Assembly (NCBI GenBank): GCA_023374045.1
Contig: CM041783.1
Span: forward strand, 128,527,503-128,591,502
From: Limonium bicolor
Taxonomy: Eukaryota; Streptophyta; Magnoliopsida; Caryophyllales; Plumbaginaceae
DNA: 64,000 nt
Direction of reading: 5' to 3'
Shown: one piece after another, positions 1 through 11,823 of the stretch
Layout of the letters: each line of letters opens with the position of its first letter
Numbering within the stretch: position 1 is the first letter of the stretch
The notes under the pieces: model-generated
Seen by the model: the letters and a program-made list of their open reading frames with translations, nothing else
Told to the model about the DNA's origin: nothing
Database searches by the model: none
Translations under genes and position numbers: made by a program

Positions 1-142
1 GGGCCGGAAAAGGGCCTTTAATTACAGTTTAAAACCATAATTAAAGACGTCGCCATCTTTATTGACGCCCGCGTAGATTACGGTCCACAACCGTAATTAT
101 ACACGGTTTGGACCGTAATTAAAGGGTTCCGTTCCACCAGTG
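1..142 (-). mobile_element. CACTA transposon terminus (left-arm copy)
   Basis: The reverse complement of this end starts CACTGGTGGAACGG and runs into repeats of the type aattacggt...accgtaatt. That is the usual layout of an En/Spm terminal inverted repeat followed by subterminal repeats. It mirrors 59318-59459. Only the last 142 bases of the element fall in the window on this side. The adjoining host sequence is the first codons of a gypsy gag. Confidence 0.75.
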
Positions 143-407
143 GACCTCGGCTTCCTCTAGGACGTCCTGCCATCTGAACAAGCATAACTCACATTAGATT
201 CGTATCCACCACTGTTCGGTTAACGAATTTGTAACGTCCGTAGACGGTAAAGACGATCCACACTTATTAGTGGTCATCTGACTCTACTCACTCTAACTTC
301 TCACACCCTTAACCCATCACTTATTCCCTAACTTATATCCTAACTCGGTGGTTAGTTATGTCCGGTATTTCTTGATCAGACTGTAACTACGCTCTGATAC
401 CACTTTT
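143..407 (-). mobile_element. Gypsy leader with primer-binding site and gag start (left copy)
   Basis: Read on the minus strand this follows the long LTR. GCTCTGATACCA at 391-402 is the complement of TGGTATCAGAGC, the classic primer-binding site for initiator tRNA-Met. About 200 bases of leader follow. An ATG then opens a basic peptide (MAGRPRGSRG) of about ten codons, which is cut off by the CACTA terminus at 142/143. The gag beyond it is not in the window. The layout mirrors 59053-59317. Confidence 0.8.
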
Positions 408-3400
408 TGTAACACCCCATCCAAAGCCAATCGTGGTTATCGCAAAACTGAACACTTAATTGAATTCGTCGCAGCGGAAATAACAACACCTGGACCTTGC
501 CACGGTCTGATCATTAGAGTATACCGGCCTTAACAATTACAACACTTATCCAAAATACATAACCAACCCAAAACATCACCATCCATAATATCAACAACCA
601 ACTGAGTACAAGTAACTAAGTCATAATCACAACCTTACATCAGTTTAAATATAACAGACGGGTGTACAAGCGCAACCCGTACTCAAAATAAACATCCCAT
701 CCTAAGTCTAACCGCTCCTACTCTCGTGGTGCGTCCTCATGGGTCTCTTACCTGCAAGTGTAAAAACAGCCCCCAAAGGGGGTCAGCACGAATGCTGGTA
801 CACCCTCTCATGGCCCCCAAGCTAACGGGGCTACGACGCTAATTGTCGATAGCATGGAAATTGATTACTTACACAAGCATGATATGAAGTGCAATAACAA
901 TAATCCACAGATGAACATGCATAGTTCACAAACAATGAACAACTCAAGCGTCCCCTATCAAGTGGGTTAATAACCCCTCCTCAGTCCTGATTTCGTTAAT
1001 CTCAGTTCCTTACCTTACCTTAATCTTAATCTCAGTATACAAACCGTTCCTGGAAGGGAATGGTTGTAGCTTAATTCGAACCTGGGATTTAGGTGATCCC
1101 ACCACACCATCTTAATGCCACCTACTCTGGACGGGAGTCCAGCGTAGCTGAGCCGGCAACCGGCCCTAGGCTACAGGTCTGAAGACAAGTCCTAAGCGGA
1201 GGGCGGATCTGCTTCAGATACCGTCCCCCTTTCCTTAGCATGCATGACCGGAGTTCGGTCCCGGGTTTCCTCACTCAAGTTCCAGTTAGTAGAAATCTTA
1301 ATCACCATGTGCTAGCTAAGCCTTAACGGGCATTAACCAACAACCACCAAAAACTTAACTCTTATTCTTAAACTCAGTAAGTACTAAACTTGGTTAGTAA
1401 ACAATCTCAAGTCTCGCGGGTTAGTGCAAAGATAACACATACACAACGAGAACAGATATAACCGGTAGCATGCTTTATCTTGTTTTAGTCACATCAATTA
1501 AACAGATAGCACACAAGCCGAGGGACACCTCGTTAGCAAGCAGGTCACAAGAAAGATTGTACCGTTCACCGTCGATCGTCGTTTGTTTAACCTTCTCCGG
1601 GGTCCCAATTCACAAACCTAAACATTGATTCATTTTTAGGCCATTAGTTATTTGCACCTTACTTAACTCACTTAATTCCTAAAGATCCCCTTTGAATACC
1701 TTCTTAAGTCCTTACCACTTAACCTTATAAACTTAACTTTAAACATTAAGGTTCTTACTCATCTTAACTTAATCCCTTAAGTTCTTAGGGTCCTAATCAT
1801 TACCACCCTACCCAAGGTATACCTTATTACCAATTAACATCCTTAGAATTCAAATTTCTTTTTTTCTTTTTTCTTTTTTAAGTGTTAAGGGCCGTCCGAC
1901 CCACCGTTTGACCCACCCTCTGGGTCGGACCCTTCCAGTAACTTTCGGGTTTGAAAAACTCTACATGTCCGACCCACGTCCGACCCACCAACTGGGTCGG
2001 ACCATTCCAGAAATTCTCCGTCTTCTAATCCTCTCATGTCCGACCCATGTCCGACCCATGTCCGACCCACCTTCTGGGTCGGACCATTCCAGAAACTTAA
2101 CCGCCCTCAAAAATGCACCCGTCCGACCCATGTCCGTCCCAAGTCCTCTGGGTCGGACCATTCCAGAACCTTTCTCTGGCGTTAAACAGAGGCCGTCCGA
2201 CCCAAACTTGGGTCAGACCCCTGGGTCGGACGCCACCAAAACATGCCCAAACTTTGCCAAATCTTCACTAAACTTTTCCTCAAGCCATCCAATGTGTTCT
2301 AACATCATTTAGACCCTTAAACTCATCTTAAACCATCCTCCAAACTCATTCCCATCCTTTACACAATTCTTACAACAACTACTAACACTTAACACTTATT
2401 TCTTTCCTACATTTCAACATTCCTTTCACCTAGCACTTCTACTAGCCCAAAGTTCCCTCCTTATAGACTTGGCCACACCATAAACACCACTTTCATCTAT
2501 CTTACACTTTCCAAGGTTTTCCTTAAATTCTAAACTCTAGTTTCTATCTAAATCATCTCAAGGTTTCACACTCAATCACCTCAAACTTACCAAGATTTCC
2601 TAGCTTCTTTTGTCAACATTGGCCTAAGTCCTAAATACCCAAACACACTCTTTTGATTCCTAAATCCTTCATAGTGATGTCTAGGCCATTATAAGTCATT
2701 TAAACACCTTAATCTCACCCTTTTTCATCAAGACAACCTCTAGAACTTCCTAGTACTTCCTTAGTCATTAAATCCCCTTAGAACATCTTAAACACTTAAG
2801 TTCTCCTTTGAATTTTGCCATGGATTCTCTAGTATATAGTACATCCTAACACTTGGTTTTTTTCTCCATCAAACAACCAATATCACTCAAATCTCATCAC
2901 AACACCTTAACACACAATTACACCAAAACTACACCACATCATCTTATAGTGCATAAACTTAATGCTTGGCACTTAGGCCCTTAAATGACAATAATCTTAA
3001 CCACTGAATTTCCACATATATTTGCCTTCAACCTGCGAATACACACAACAAGGCTCCCATTGAAATAAAATGCTTCTTGTAATTCACCTTGATATTCTTA
3101 AACTATCTCTTTTTCCTTATTTGCTCCTTAGTCACAAGTTCACAATCATGATCATTGTTTCTCCTAGGTCATATATAACCCTTTTCTAATGTAAACTCTA
3201 CACTAAACTCATCACATATCTAAATCCCATTCCCTTAAACAATAAAACACCTTGAGGTAAGTAATTTACCTTGTTCTTTTACAAGCTTTAAAAACTTTCT
3301 TCCTTAGGTTTTTCCTTGCTCAATCTCGGTCACCAATATATATCTCCTTGCCAATGTTCTAACCAATATCCAATGACTCCAATGAGTACTAGATAATACA

Positions 3401-4564
3401 TTAACCCTAAGGAACAAACCCTAGGTTAAAAATGTGTTTTAAGGTATTATGGTGATTGTTTTACCGTGGTTTCTCAAGACAAGCTTGTATATGAAGCAAG
3501 AAGGACCTCCTCAATCCTTTGAAGAGTAGAAAACAAGCTAGAACAAGGCATTAAAATGAAGCCTCATGAGCATACATTTTCGGTCAAGAAGAAAGTGATG
3601 GAAACCTAGATTTTCTTACACTTTCTTTACCTTAAGAGAATGGAGAAGCCAATGGAGTCTCCAAACTTGAATTTCCTCCTCTAATGGTGGTTTGGCTTGG
3701 CACCAAATCAAAGCTCTTGGAGTTTTGAAAAGATAGAAAGAGAGAGCTTGAGCTAACTAAGAGGAATATGTAATTTGTTTTGGTTTTGGAGCTAAAATGA
3801 GTAAGTTGTGTGCAAGAGAAGGTGGAGCTAGCATGGAGATGTGCTTCACGTTAATGGAGAAGAGAGAGGAGCAGCTCAAATCGTGGGAACAAGAAAGAAT
3901 GAAGAGGTGAGGAGAGAGGTGAGTAAAATGAGATATTTATCTTATAAAGTAAATAGTACTTTTGCTTTATAGTTATTTATTTACTTAATGACTAATGAAG
4001 ATGGTGACTCACCTTGTAAAAAACGCCCCCATTAAGTAACAAGGGGTACTTAAGTCTTTGTTGACCAAATATCTCACTTATATTGACTTATGTTATAAAC
4101 TAGCTTAATTAATTTACTATTCACAAAACAAGGCACATTTTTGTGAAATTTTTGATTTCCCATTGATATAGACTTCCAAATGTGATACTATATAGTACAC
4201 ATGTTAATTAAAGAGTAATGATGGACATTTAGCCATTCAAAACTCATTTACAAGACAATTTTTCAAAAATGTGCTTTAAGACTCCTTAAAGCACATTTTG
4301 TGTTTTAACTTGTTTTCAAGCTTGGTTTTCTTTGGTAATTGATTTAAAATGACCATTAGGATATTACTAAGGTCTTAGAACAATATTTGGGTACTCTCCC
4401 AAGTCTCTCCAAGCTTAGAGCACATTTTTGCTTAAATTGCTCTTTTGGTGTTTCCTTATATTTTCTTTGATTAGAAATGTTTCTTAATGTTTCTAAGGCA
4501 TTATTTAGCCTCCTTATATCTTAGTTTATCATTTAAGCACCATATATAAGTTTGGGGTATTTCA
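408..4564 (-). mobile_element. Very long gypsy LTR (4157 bp, left copy)
   Basis: On the minus strand it starts TGAAATACCCC at 4564 and ends GGGGTGTTACA at 408, with a tRNA-Met primer site four bases beyond the end. This identifies a full LTR of over 4 kb. LTRs this long with this primer occur in some chromoviruses (Tekay/Del-like), but with no pol in the window the lineage is inferred. No coding sequence is evident inside; reading frames there follow simple or tandem repeats. It interrupts the Tat/Ogre-like element that resumes at 4565. The partner LTR of this insertion is not visible. Confidence 0.8.
1885..2235. repeat. GTCCGACCCA-rich array inside the long LTR
   Basis: About five imperfect units of roughly 55-75 bases. 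Each has one to three copies of a 10-base GTCCGACCCA/T core, a ctgggtcggac complement and the tail cattccagaa. Cores face their complements, so each unit can fold. Near 2037-2085 the left arm has three consecutive cores where the right arm has two. Reading frames across this stretch are repeat-driven and not genes. Confidence 0.85.
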
Positions 4565-5159
4565 AACGAGAAATGAGTGCGAACACCAAACACGTCGAGT
4601 GTAGGCCAGGAAGCACCACATCAAGACATAAGGCTTGACAATGTGAGGATGAGACTTGTTCGCATGTTGAATCAAAGAAAATAATGGGGGCAATCAATCC
4701 GAACGATCGATTGCCATGAACTCTAGCTCAGATTGTCCTAAGGAAAGATACTGGGGGGAATTGTTGGTTCCAACAATTGCCATGACAACACTAATTGAAA
4801 CCCAAAGTTTGGGGACCAACATCCCACCACAAGCTCACATAAGCCCTTACCTCCAATCAAACCCCACATGCACACATAAGATCTAACCTCACACACACAC
4901 ACTCTCTCAAGCCCGTCATTAGCCTTACCCCCACAAAAACATCAGGCCCGTCATAACCCTGACCACCATCCAAAATCACAACCTAATCCTAGGTTTATCA
5001 TATATCCTGAACACCAGCAAAAGCCTTTAGCACCACAAAAAAACACCACACTCCACCAGTGGCATGTTCATCTTCTAAGAAACAAAATGCAAATCTAAAA
5101 TTCTTAGTCAGGAAATTATTATTTCACTTTCCTTTTTCAGTAAGTTTTTCCCAAGCTTT

Positions 5160-5540
5160 GCCATGTTTGACATATTTTCCAGTAATTTCTTGCTTTGAAC
5201 AACTTTCAATTCTAATCATTACCATGTTTGGCACATTTTCCAACAAATTTCTTTCTTTGAACAATTTTTAATCTGCATCATCGCCATGTTTGGCATATTC
5301 CTAGCATTTTCCTGATTTGAACAAATTTGCATCATCGCCATGTTTGGCATATTCCTACCAATTTCTTGCTTTCGACAAATCTGCATCATCGCCATGTATG
5401 GCATATTCCTAGCAATTTCTTGCTTTCGGCAAATCTGCATCATCACCATTCTTGCTTTGGACAATTTTCAATCTACATCATCGCCATGTTTGGCATATTT
5501 CTAGTAATTTCTTACTTTGGACAATTTTCAGTCTTTACAA
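5160..5540 (+). repeat. 54-62 bp tandem array
   Basis: About six units, each starting near gccatgtttggcatattcc and ending in a variant of tttcttgctttcgacaaatctgcatcatc. The most regular units begin near 5283, 5337 and 5391 (period 54). Related degenerate units occur at 34890-35100 (reverse strand). Reading frames across it are artefacts of the period. Confidence 0.85.
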
Positions 5541-5689
5541 GCACTTCAATTTCATTTTGCAATACTCGCTTACACCTCTTCATTTCCATGTTTGGAACTT
5601 TGACAATTTACTTTTTGTCACAATCATTTGCATAAAACATACTTCGCATCTTTGCATCATCAAACATACTGCATTCCTCAATTAGCCTA

Positions 5690-6050
5690 GTCAAGAGTAG
5701 AACGGGTCTCGGTCTCCATAAGCAACCGAGTAGAATGGGTCTCGGTCTCCATAAGCAACAAAAGTAGAACGGATCTAGTCTCCATAAGCACTGAGTTAGA
5801 TGGATCTCAGTCTCCATAATCAACTGAGTTATATGGATTTCAGTCTCCATAGGAAACTGAGTTAGATGGATCTCAGTCTCCATAGGCAACTGAGTTAGAT
5901 GGATCTCAGTCTCCATAAGCAACTGAGTTAGATGGATCTCAGTCTCCATAAGTAACTGAGTTAGGTGGATCTTAGTCTCCATAAGCAACTGAGTTAGGTG
6001 GATCTCGATCTCCATAAGCAACCGAGATAAATGGGTATTGGTCCCTAGAA
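5690..6050 (+). repeat. 33-bp tandem array
   Basis: About ten copies of a 33-base unit containing tctccataagcaactgag and a variable ttagatggatctcag half. The period is a multiple of three, so it opens a long minus-strand frame with an 11-residue periodic peptide (HLTQLLMETEI). The right-arm copy keeps the same number of units, with a small length change near 5780. Confidence 0.9.
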
Positions 6051-6169
6051 GCATCCGAACATCATCAACATCATGGACTCATCAGCATCATCAGCATTAT
6101 CAGCTTCATCAACATCATCAGCATCCTTACCATAACCAGCATTCCTGGATATTGACAGTATCATCATTT

Positions 6170-6725
6170 CGTTTTTAGGTAGTCAACGCCTTAGAATCGC
6201 TTGACATTTACTTCATCTTTTCGTTCATTATAGGTAGTCAACGCCATAGAATAGCTTACCATCATTTCATTATAGGTAGTCAACACCATAGAATAGATTG
6301 ACATTTTTCATTCATTATAGGTAGTCAATGCCTTAGAATAGGTGACATCATTTCATTATAGGTAGTCAACGCCTTAGAATAGCTTGACATCTTTTCGTTC
6401 ATTATAGGTAGTTAACGCCTTAGAATACTCGACATCATTTCATTATAGGTAGTCAATGCCTTAGAATAGCTTGACATCTTTTCATTCATTATAGGTAGTC
6501 AACACCTTAGAATAGCTTCACATCATCTCATTCATTATAGGTAGTCAACGCCTCAGAATAGCCTGACATCATATCGTCCTTATAGGTAGTCGACGCCTTA
6601 GAATAGTCCGACATTACTCCATTGTTACCTTTAGGTGTCGACGCCTTAGAATCGCTCGACATTTCTTCACTTTACTCATAGGTAGTCAACGCCTTAAAAC
6701 AGCTTGACACAATTTTTCGACTTTC
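6170..6725 (+). repeat. Interspersed 50-60 bp array (ggtagtcaacgcc units)
   Basis: About eleven units built on ggtagtcaacgccttagaat and agcttgacatc, separated by spacers of alternating length. The same unit family recurs at 26215-26600 in the spacer element. It is therefore an inherited 3' module of this retrotransposon family and not a local satellite. Confidence 0.9.
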
Positions 6726-6810
6726 AACTGCATGCGGGGTTTTTAAGATCCAAATTTTGGGGTATTACTCAGCATCAACTAGCCTTTTCATTTCCATTAC
6801 AAAGCCTAGT

Positions 6811-6825
6811 TGACGGGGGGCAATC
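6811..6825 (+). promoter_or_regulatory. Polypurine tract of the Tat/Ogre-like element
   Basis: TGACGGGGGGCAATC lies immediately before the TG of the 3' LTR. The same sequence precedes the LTR at 26698 and, on the other strand, the LTRs ending at 33625 and 52623. This is the expected place of the plus-strand primer. Confidence 0.8.
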
Positions 6826-8868
6826 TGTTATACCCAAAATTTTAACCCCCTCGGAATAGTGTCTAAGGCTACGTGTTACAAAGGGCAAAAACGGTCAAAA
6901 AGCACGAAGACATTTTCCAGGGATTTTCGATTTGTTCATAACTTGTTCATTATCTCCAAACACTTTCCAAATATCAGTCATCATTGTGAAAGGTATTTCG
7001 TGATTTTCTGATATATTTATTCTGGAAATTTAGCTTTTAATTCATATTATAAGCTAATTTCTTTAATAATTAACACATGAAATAGCCTCAAAATAAAAAT
7101 AAAAGGTTTCCAAAAATAAAATAAAATTGTCACATGGTTAGCATGACCACATACAGTTGTTAACCTGAAATTGTTTTGTTTGGAACCATGGCCCGAATTT
7201 AAAAAAAATTCAATCATTTTTCCAATTTTCTCTCTCCTTTGGAAAATACTCAAATCAGGTTTCAAATGTCATGAAATTTTAGCACAAGATAGAGAATGAT
7301 TTTTAAAGACTAACACCGTAGGAATTTCGTTATTTCGATTTTCAATCGTAAGTTATGAATTACGGGAGATTCCAGATTGTAATATTTTTATCTAATCGGT
7401 TATTTATATCGAAATAACCTGATTCCAACTCTCAAAATTCCTAAAAATCGCCTTTTATCTTTGGTTAAAATTTCAGAATTTTTATCAACCTGTAGCATGT
7501 TTTAAAAAATCAGATTCTCTTAGAGCACAAAATCACGATTTTAGATAAAAAATTTGTCCTATCAACATGGCCTTGCTCTTTCTATAAAAGGACCTTCCAA
7601 AAATGACCTAGGGCAAGGAAGAACACTTCCAATGTCAGAATACGCGGCCATAAACCTTCTCCCCACGTTTTCACACTTCCGATCCTCAAATCAGTACTGA
7701 CACTGTAGAAATCACCCCGAAACCACCAAGAAACTCATCCTTTCTTCTCCCATGGAACTTCAAAACACCAAAACACCAAAAATACAGAACCAAAACGTGG
7801 TTAACAGCCCAGGGAAGACGGGGTCAGAAGCTGGTTTCGAACTCAAGCCAGAACCGAATCCGACGAAGCCTCAAAGGGCTCCCGACGTGAAGAATCCACT
7901 CGAATTCGAAGGTAAAACAGGTAGAAACCTTAACTTCCTAACTCCTTACGAAGTGTTTAATCATGTGCTAAAATTTGAATTCGAACTGACTCTTTAAGGT
8001 TTCTGAATTGCCGCTTGTTTTCGTTTTTTGTTCATTAACTTGTTCATTAAGTTTCGTCCTTAATTCGTAGCAAATTGTAAACTTTCAATTACTAGAGTGT
8101 TTATAATCTTTCAGGCTAAAAACCTATAAATTTTAAGCTAAAAACACCACCGGGTGCCGCCCAAACGCCGCCATCCGAGGGCGGTCTGCACCCACGGACG
8201 CTATGTCCGGGGTCTCGAACGCCATGTCCGTAAGCCCGGACACCACCGGATGGTGGTGGGATTTTTTATTTTTTGATTTTTCAAACTTTAGGGTTTTTTA
8301 ACGGTTCATGTCCGAGCCCATAGACGCCCTGTCCGTGGCCGCAACTTTTCAAGTTTACATTTTTATTTTAGTTTTGTTTTCGTAATCATGTAATTCAATT
8401 GGGGTCCGTGATCTCGGACATTAGGTCCGTGGCTACGAACATAATTAAAATTTGACCTAATTCTGCCTCCAAAACCCTAGTTTAGGTAGTTTTATTTTCA
8501 CTTTAATTTCTGCAAAAAAATGTCAAAACATATAAAAAATCATAAGTTCGCACACTTAGGTTAAACAGACTCGTAATAAGCCGTAATTAAGCTAAGTAGA
8601 GGAAAAACAACTTCTAGGGGTAATGAAAGGAATTGAACCATAATAAAGTTGAATATCAAGCCCCCAACTCGAACTCTCCTTTCCTAATTTGATCTAGGTT
8701 TAAATTAGGTGGCGACTCAAAATAGGTTCCAGTGAGCTAGCTTTGGTTTTAATAATTATGGTTATATGACTTAGTTATTAATCTTAGGTTATAAGTGGAC
8801 CTAAAACCTGATCAGATCCTAATCAACTCGAATCAACCTAGGATAGGGTTTAAAAATTGAGGCTCACA
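6826..8868 (+). mobile_element. Tat/Ogre-like 3' LTR (2043 bp, left copy)
   Basis: It starts TGTTATACCC and ends GAGGCTCACA. The last 700 bases are close to the solo and complete LTRs of the same superfamily at 13193, 26698, 31866 and 38782; the first part is more diverged, so this is a separate subfamily. A GTCCGTGG/CCACGGAC-rich cluster lies at about 8150-8440. No target duplication can be tested because the element's 5' end is missing. Confidence 0.88.
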
Positions 8869-9909
8869 GTCGAGTTATGCCATAGCAAGCTACGCCGGAC
8901 ATCCTTCTGTTTTCTTTTCCACGGGTTTCATATGATGACCTGCGACCAACGGGTCCAATCTATAGTCTCAACCATTTATATTATGTGGGATATTCTAATC
9001 CATTGGTCTGACCCTTTAGGTATGTGAGTGCTTAGAGCTTGCATTCTACTCTATTTTGTATCCCACTCTGATTTGTGAACGTTTTGATTTGTGAACACTT
9101 TAATTTGTGAGTTCTAATAAGTTTTACTAAGTGTATTCTAACATTTGCTTCTGTTCAGTTTTGAGCTTTGGCAGCTGTTAGCATCAGAACCTGCTTTGTA
9201 CTTTGTCTCATTATGAAAGTGTGGATTCTTCTTTCGCTTTGTCTTCTATATTTTGTCAGCGTTAGTTTATGGTTTCTGTTTGGCAAATATTGTGATCTGT
9301 ATAGCAAATGAGCTTTGATATGAAACTCTACTTCTGTTGTGTTTTCTTTCTTCTGAGTGACTTCGGGTTTCTGAAAGGCTTTATGGTTTTTGTAAATGCC
9401 CTTCGTTGATACGTTCCCTTTTGTGAGTTCTGTTTCCACTCAGCTTTGTATTTGTCAGTTAGTGTTTTGAAGTGCTTTCTTTCGATTCTGATTTTGATTT
9501 ACGAACTATATATAAATTAGCTATGTTATATAAAAATGTTTTAAGCATGCTCATGCTGATTAAGTTTATCACTTACTAAGTTGTGGTTTGCTCACCCCTA
9601 TATATATCTTCTAATTTGCAGGTTGTCTAGTTGTTTGGATAAAGGATTTCCACTTTCTTTTCTTAGCATTTGAGTTGTATTTTCCAACCTTGTGGTCCTT
9701 ATGTATTTTGTAATCTATGAGCTTATTTCCATTCTGTTAGTTTCTTGTTTGTAAACTTTTTGACTAAGCTTTGTAAAACTCTTAATTGTGTAATATATTG
9801 AGTTGTAAATTTTTGTCTTGTGTTTCGAGTTAGTAGCCTTGCATATCTTAGGTAATAAGTGTGCGGCGCGTATCGACCTTACAACTAGGGTCGTTTTGGG
9901 GTCGTTACA
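8869..9909 (+). mobile_element. 5'-truncated gypsy LTR (left copy)
   Basis: It ends GGGGTCGTTACA at 9909, followed five bases later by TGGTATTAGAGC (9915-9926), a one-base variant of the tRNA-Met primer site. The interior includes a conserved-looking ctcacccctatatatatctt...tttgcaggttg segment shared with the facing LTR at 10401-10740. Its start is lost at the Tat/Ogre-like LTR (8868). No coding capacity is seen; a 94-codon minus-strand frame at 9155-9439 is not recognisable. Confidence 0.65.
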
Positions 9910-10400
9910 TTTGGTGGTATTAGAGCCAGGTTGGCTTTTGTTGGGTATTTACGAGTCAGCGCTTCCGTGTCATCTACTTTCTGCTATCTGATGTCTATTG
10001 ATTGCTACCTGTTGCCTGTGTTTGTTTGCTACCTGATGTCAGTCATATGTGTTTGCCATGTGGTTGTCTTTTATCAGAGTGACATAGCGGAAGTATGTGT
10101 CTGAGCTAAATTATCTATTTGTAAGTGTCCCTTCAGTTTCTGAATGTAAGTATGAGAGTGTTTGGTCCTTTAGGAAAGGATGCTTTCTGTGAGTTCGAGT
10201 CCGTTTGTAGAGGTTGTCTTGTATAGTTTAGGACGGAGTATGAGTGTTTTCTCATATCTCTGGGAATGAGCTGTTGGATGTGACTTTGGATATGATTTGG
10301 TTGTTTGCGCTCTGTGCTGTATTTGTTTGTGCTCTAGATTAAGTAACGAGGGATTTTCGTTGTGTTAGGTTTGAGCTTGTGGATAGGCTTCATGTATCGG
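9910..10400 (+). mobile_element. Gypsy leader without gag (left copy)
   Basis: The segment begins with the primer-binding site at 9915-9926 and is T/G-rich with no open frame of note. It stops at the facing LTR end at 10401, so gag and pol of this element are absent. Confidence 0.55.
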
Positions 10401-10740
10401 TGTGATGACCCCAAAACTGGGCGAGTTCTAAGGACGTTACATGCCGCACACTATGCTACCTAAGATACGTAAGACTCTAATCTTAAGAACTCATAAATAG
10501 AAAAAGAAACACCATTTGCATTAACAAAAGCACTTACAAAAGCATCCTTACAACGGTCTAGAAACCAAGAGAAATACATAAAAAGGTCCTCGCCTAAAGG
10601 TTACAAAGTACTGAAACTATCCAATGTCGAATATATAACTAAATAAAGAATGAAACAGCTAAACTCCAAGCTCATAATTCACTCAGCAACTCATCAATCT
10701 GCAAAGTTTATATTATGTGGAATGGGGTGAGCTACCACAG
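10401..10740 (-). mobile_element. Facing gypsy LTR 3' end (left copy)
   Basis: On the minus strand it ends TTTTGGGGTCATCACA. It aligns by eye with the LTR end at 9830-9909, sharing tatcttaggta, gtgtgcggc and ttttggggtc, but in the opposite orientation and clearly diverged. It is likely a second member of the same LTR superfamily that lost its other parts. The left limit is sharp; the limit near 10740 is approximate. Confidence 0.55.
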
Positions 10741-11823
10741 CTCAGCAGGCATCAACATAGGTCTTTTATTGGGTTATAATGGGGCTGTGGGGTGTGACTG
10801 TTGTGCAAAATAGTGATTAAAGTATCCTGCTAACTATGGGTAGTGAACCTAGTCATTATAGTACAACAAGGTCGTATCCACAGGGACTTCATAACTATCT
10901 AAACAATTATAAGCTTAGTAAATGTGCAACAATGTAAATAAAAGAGCATAGATGTAACTGGGGGTTTTGGTCGTAATTGGAGAAATAAAAGGAAAGCAAT
11001 AAAAATAATCAAACTAAACTAGGATAGGTGTAGCTCGGGATGGATCTTTGCACCCATGACCTCTTTACTACCAATTATCAACTCTTGAACTTATATCTAA
11101 ACAACGAGAATGCTTAATTAATTCGCAATCTAATTTAGGCCTACCAACCCAAACCAATTTAACGGGAACTTCTCAATCAGCTAAGCCCTAGGTCAATCGA
11201 TAGCACTAAGTTCGAGTTCCCCTAAGATGCAATGTAGTCTAATCTCAAAGTCATCAAAATTAGAGTACACCATTCTAGTCCCCTACGATTTAGGTTTCTA
11301 TCTCAGAATAACATTTTGATAGAATCCCATAATAATGCTAAACTAATCGGTAGGCCAAACCAACCAATTTAACACATAGATGACAATTTGGGAGAACTCC
11401 AAACAACCCCCCAAATCGTGAGTAACTAGTTTAGAAGCCATAAACATCTAATACTCATCTTCATTAAGCACAAGGACTAAAATTAAGCGTAAACACAAAT
11501 TTAAGGTTTGAAGGAGTTTAAGGTTTTTGGGCAAAATCCTCATCCCAAGCTACAATGAGACTACACAACCATTAAAGTATAAAAATAAGAAAGGGGAGAA
11601 GAAATGGCCATGGGAGGTTGAAGAGTAGCTTCAATGAAGGTGAGCCTTCTCCTCTTTTCCCTCTTTTCTCTTCTTTTCCTGTCAGTTTTGTTTTGTGTAG
11701 AGTTCCCCTCTCTCTCTTCTCTTCTTCTCCTTTTTAAAAATGAAAATTTGGGCAAAATTTCAGCCCAACCAACCCACATGGGTCGGTCGCCGCTAGTTGA
11801 AGACAACACACGTGAGCGTCGGT
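10741..11823. other. Unresolved repeat-like DNA (left copy)
   Basis: No gene is recognised. On the reverse strand it carries gtccctgtggatacgacc (complement near 10872-10892), a phrase common near the ends of Athila-type gypsy LTRs, and a purine-rich stretch at 11640-11740. Open frames around 11561-11864 run along this low-complexity tract and are not credible. It could be an LTR fragment of yet another gypsy element. The same sequence is at 47614-48689. Confidence 0.4.

Larger units (their letters stand above)
4565..6825 (+). mobile_element. Tat/Ogre-like element, 3' non-coding part (left copy)
   Basis: This is the internal region upstream of the 3' LTR at 6826, related throughout to 24600-26697 and to the reverse complement of 33626-35600. 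It holds repeated G-tract motifs (4686-4690, 4753-4758, 6815-6820), AT-rich palindromes beside them, and three tandem arrays. No gag or pol is present. The element is cut at 4564/4565 by the long gypsy LTR. The 5' half of the element is missing from both arms. Confidence 0.8.

Noticed and set aside
1908..2312. 134-codon frame rich in SDP/GRT
   Set aside because: It is a translation of the GTCCGACCC array in an LTR; frames on both strands are open.
5608..6054. 148-codon minus-strand frame with a regular 11-residue repeat
   Set aside because: It reflects the 33-bp tandem array; the right-arm copy shifts frame freely.
9155..9439. 94-codon frame identical in both arms
   Set aside because: Identity reflects the recent duplication, not selection. 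The frame is inside a gypsy LTR and has no recognised domain.
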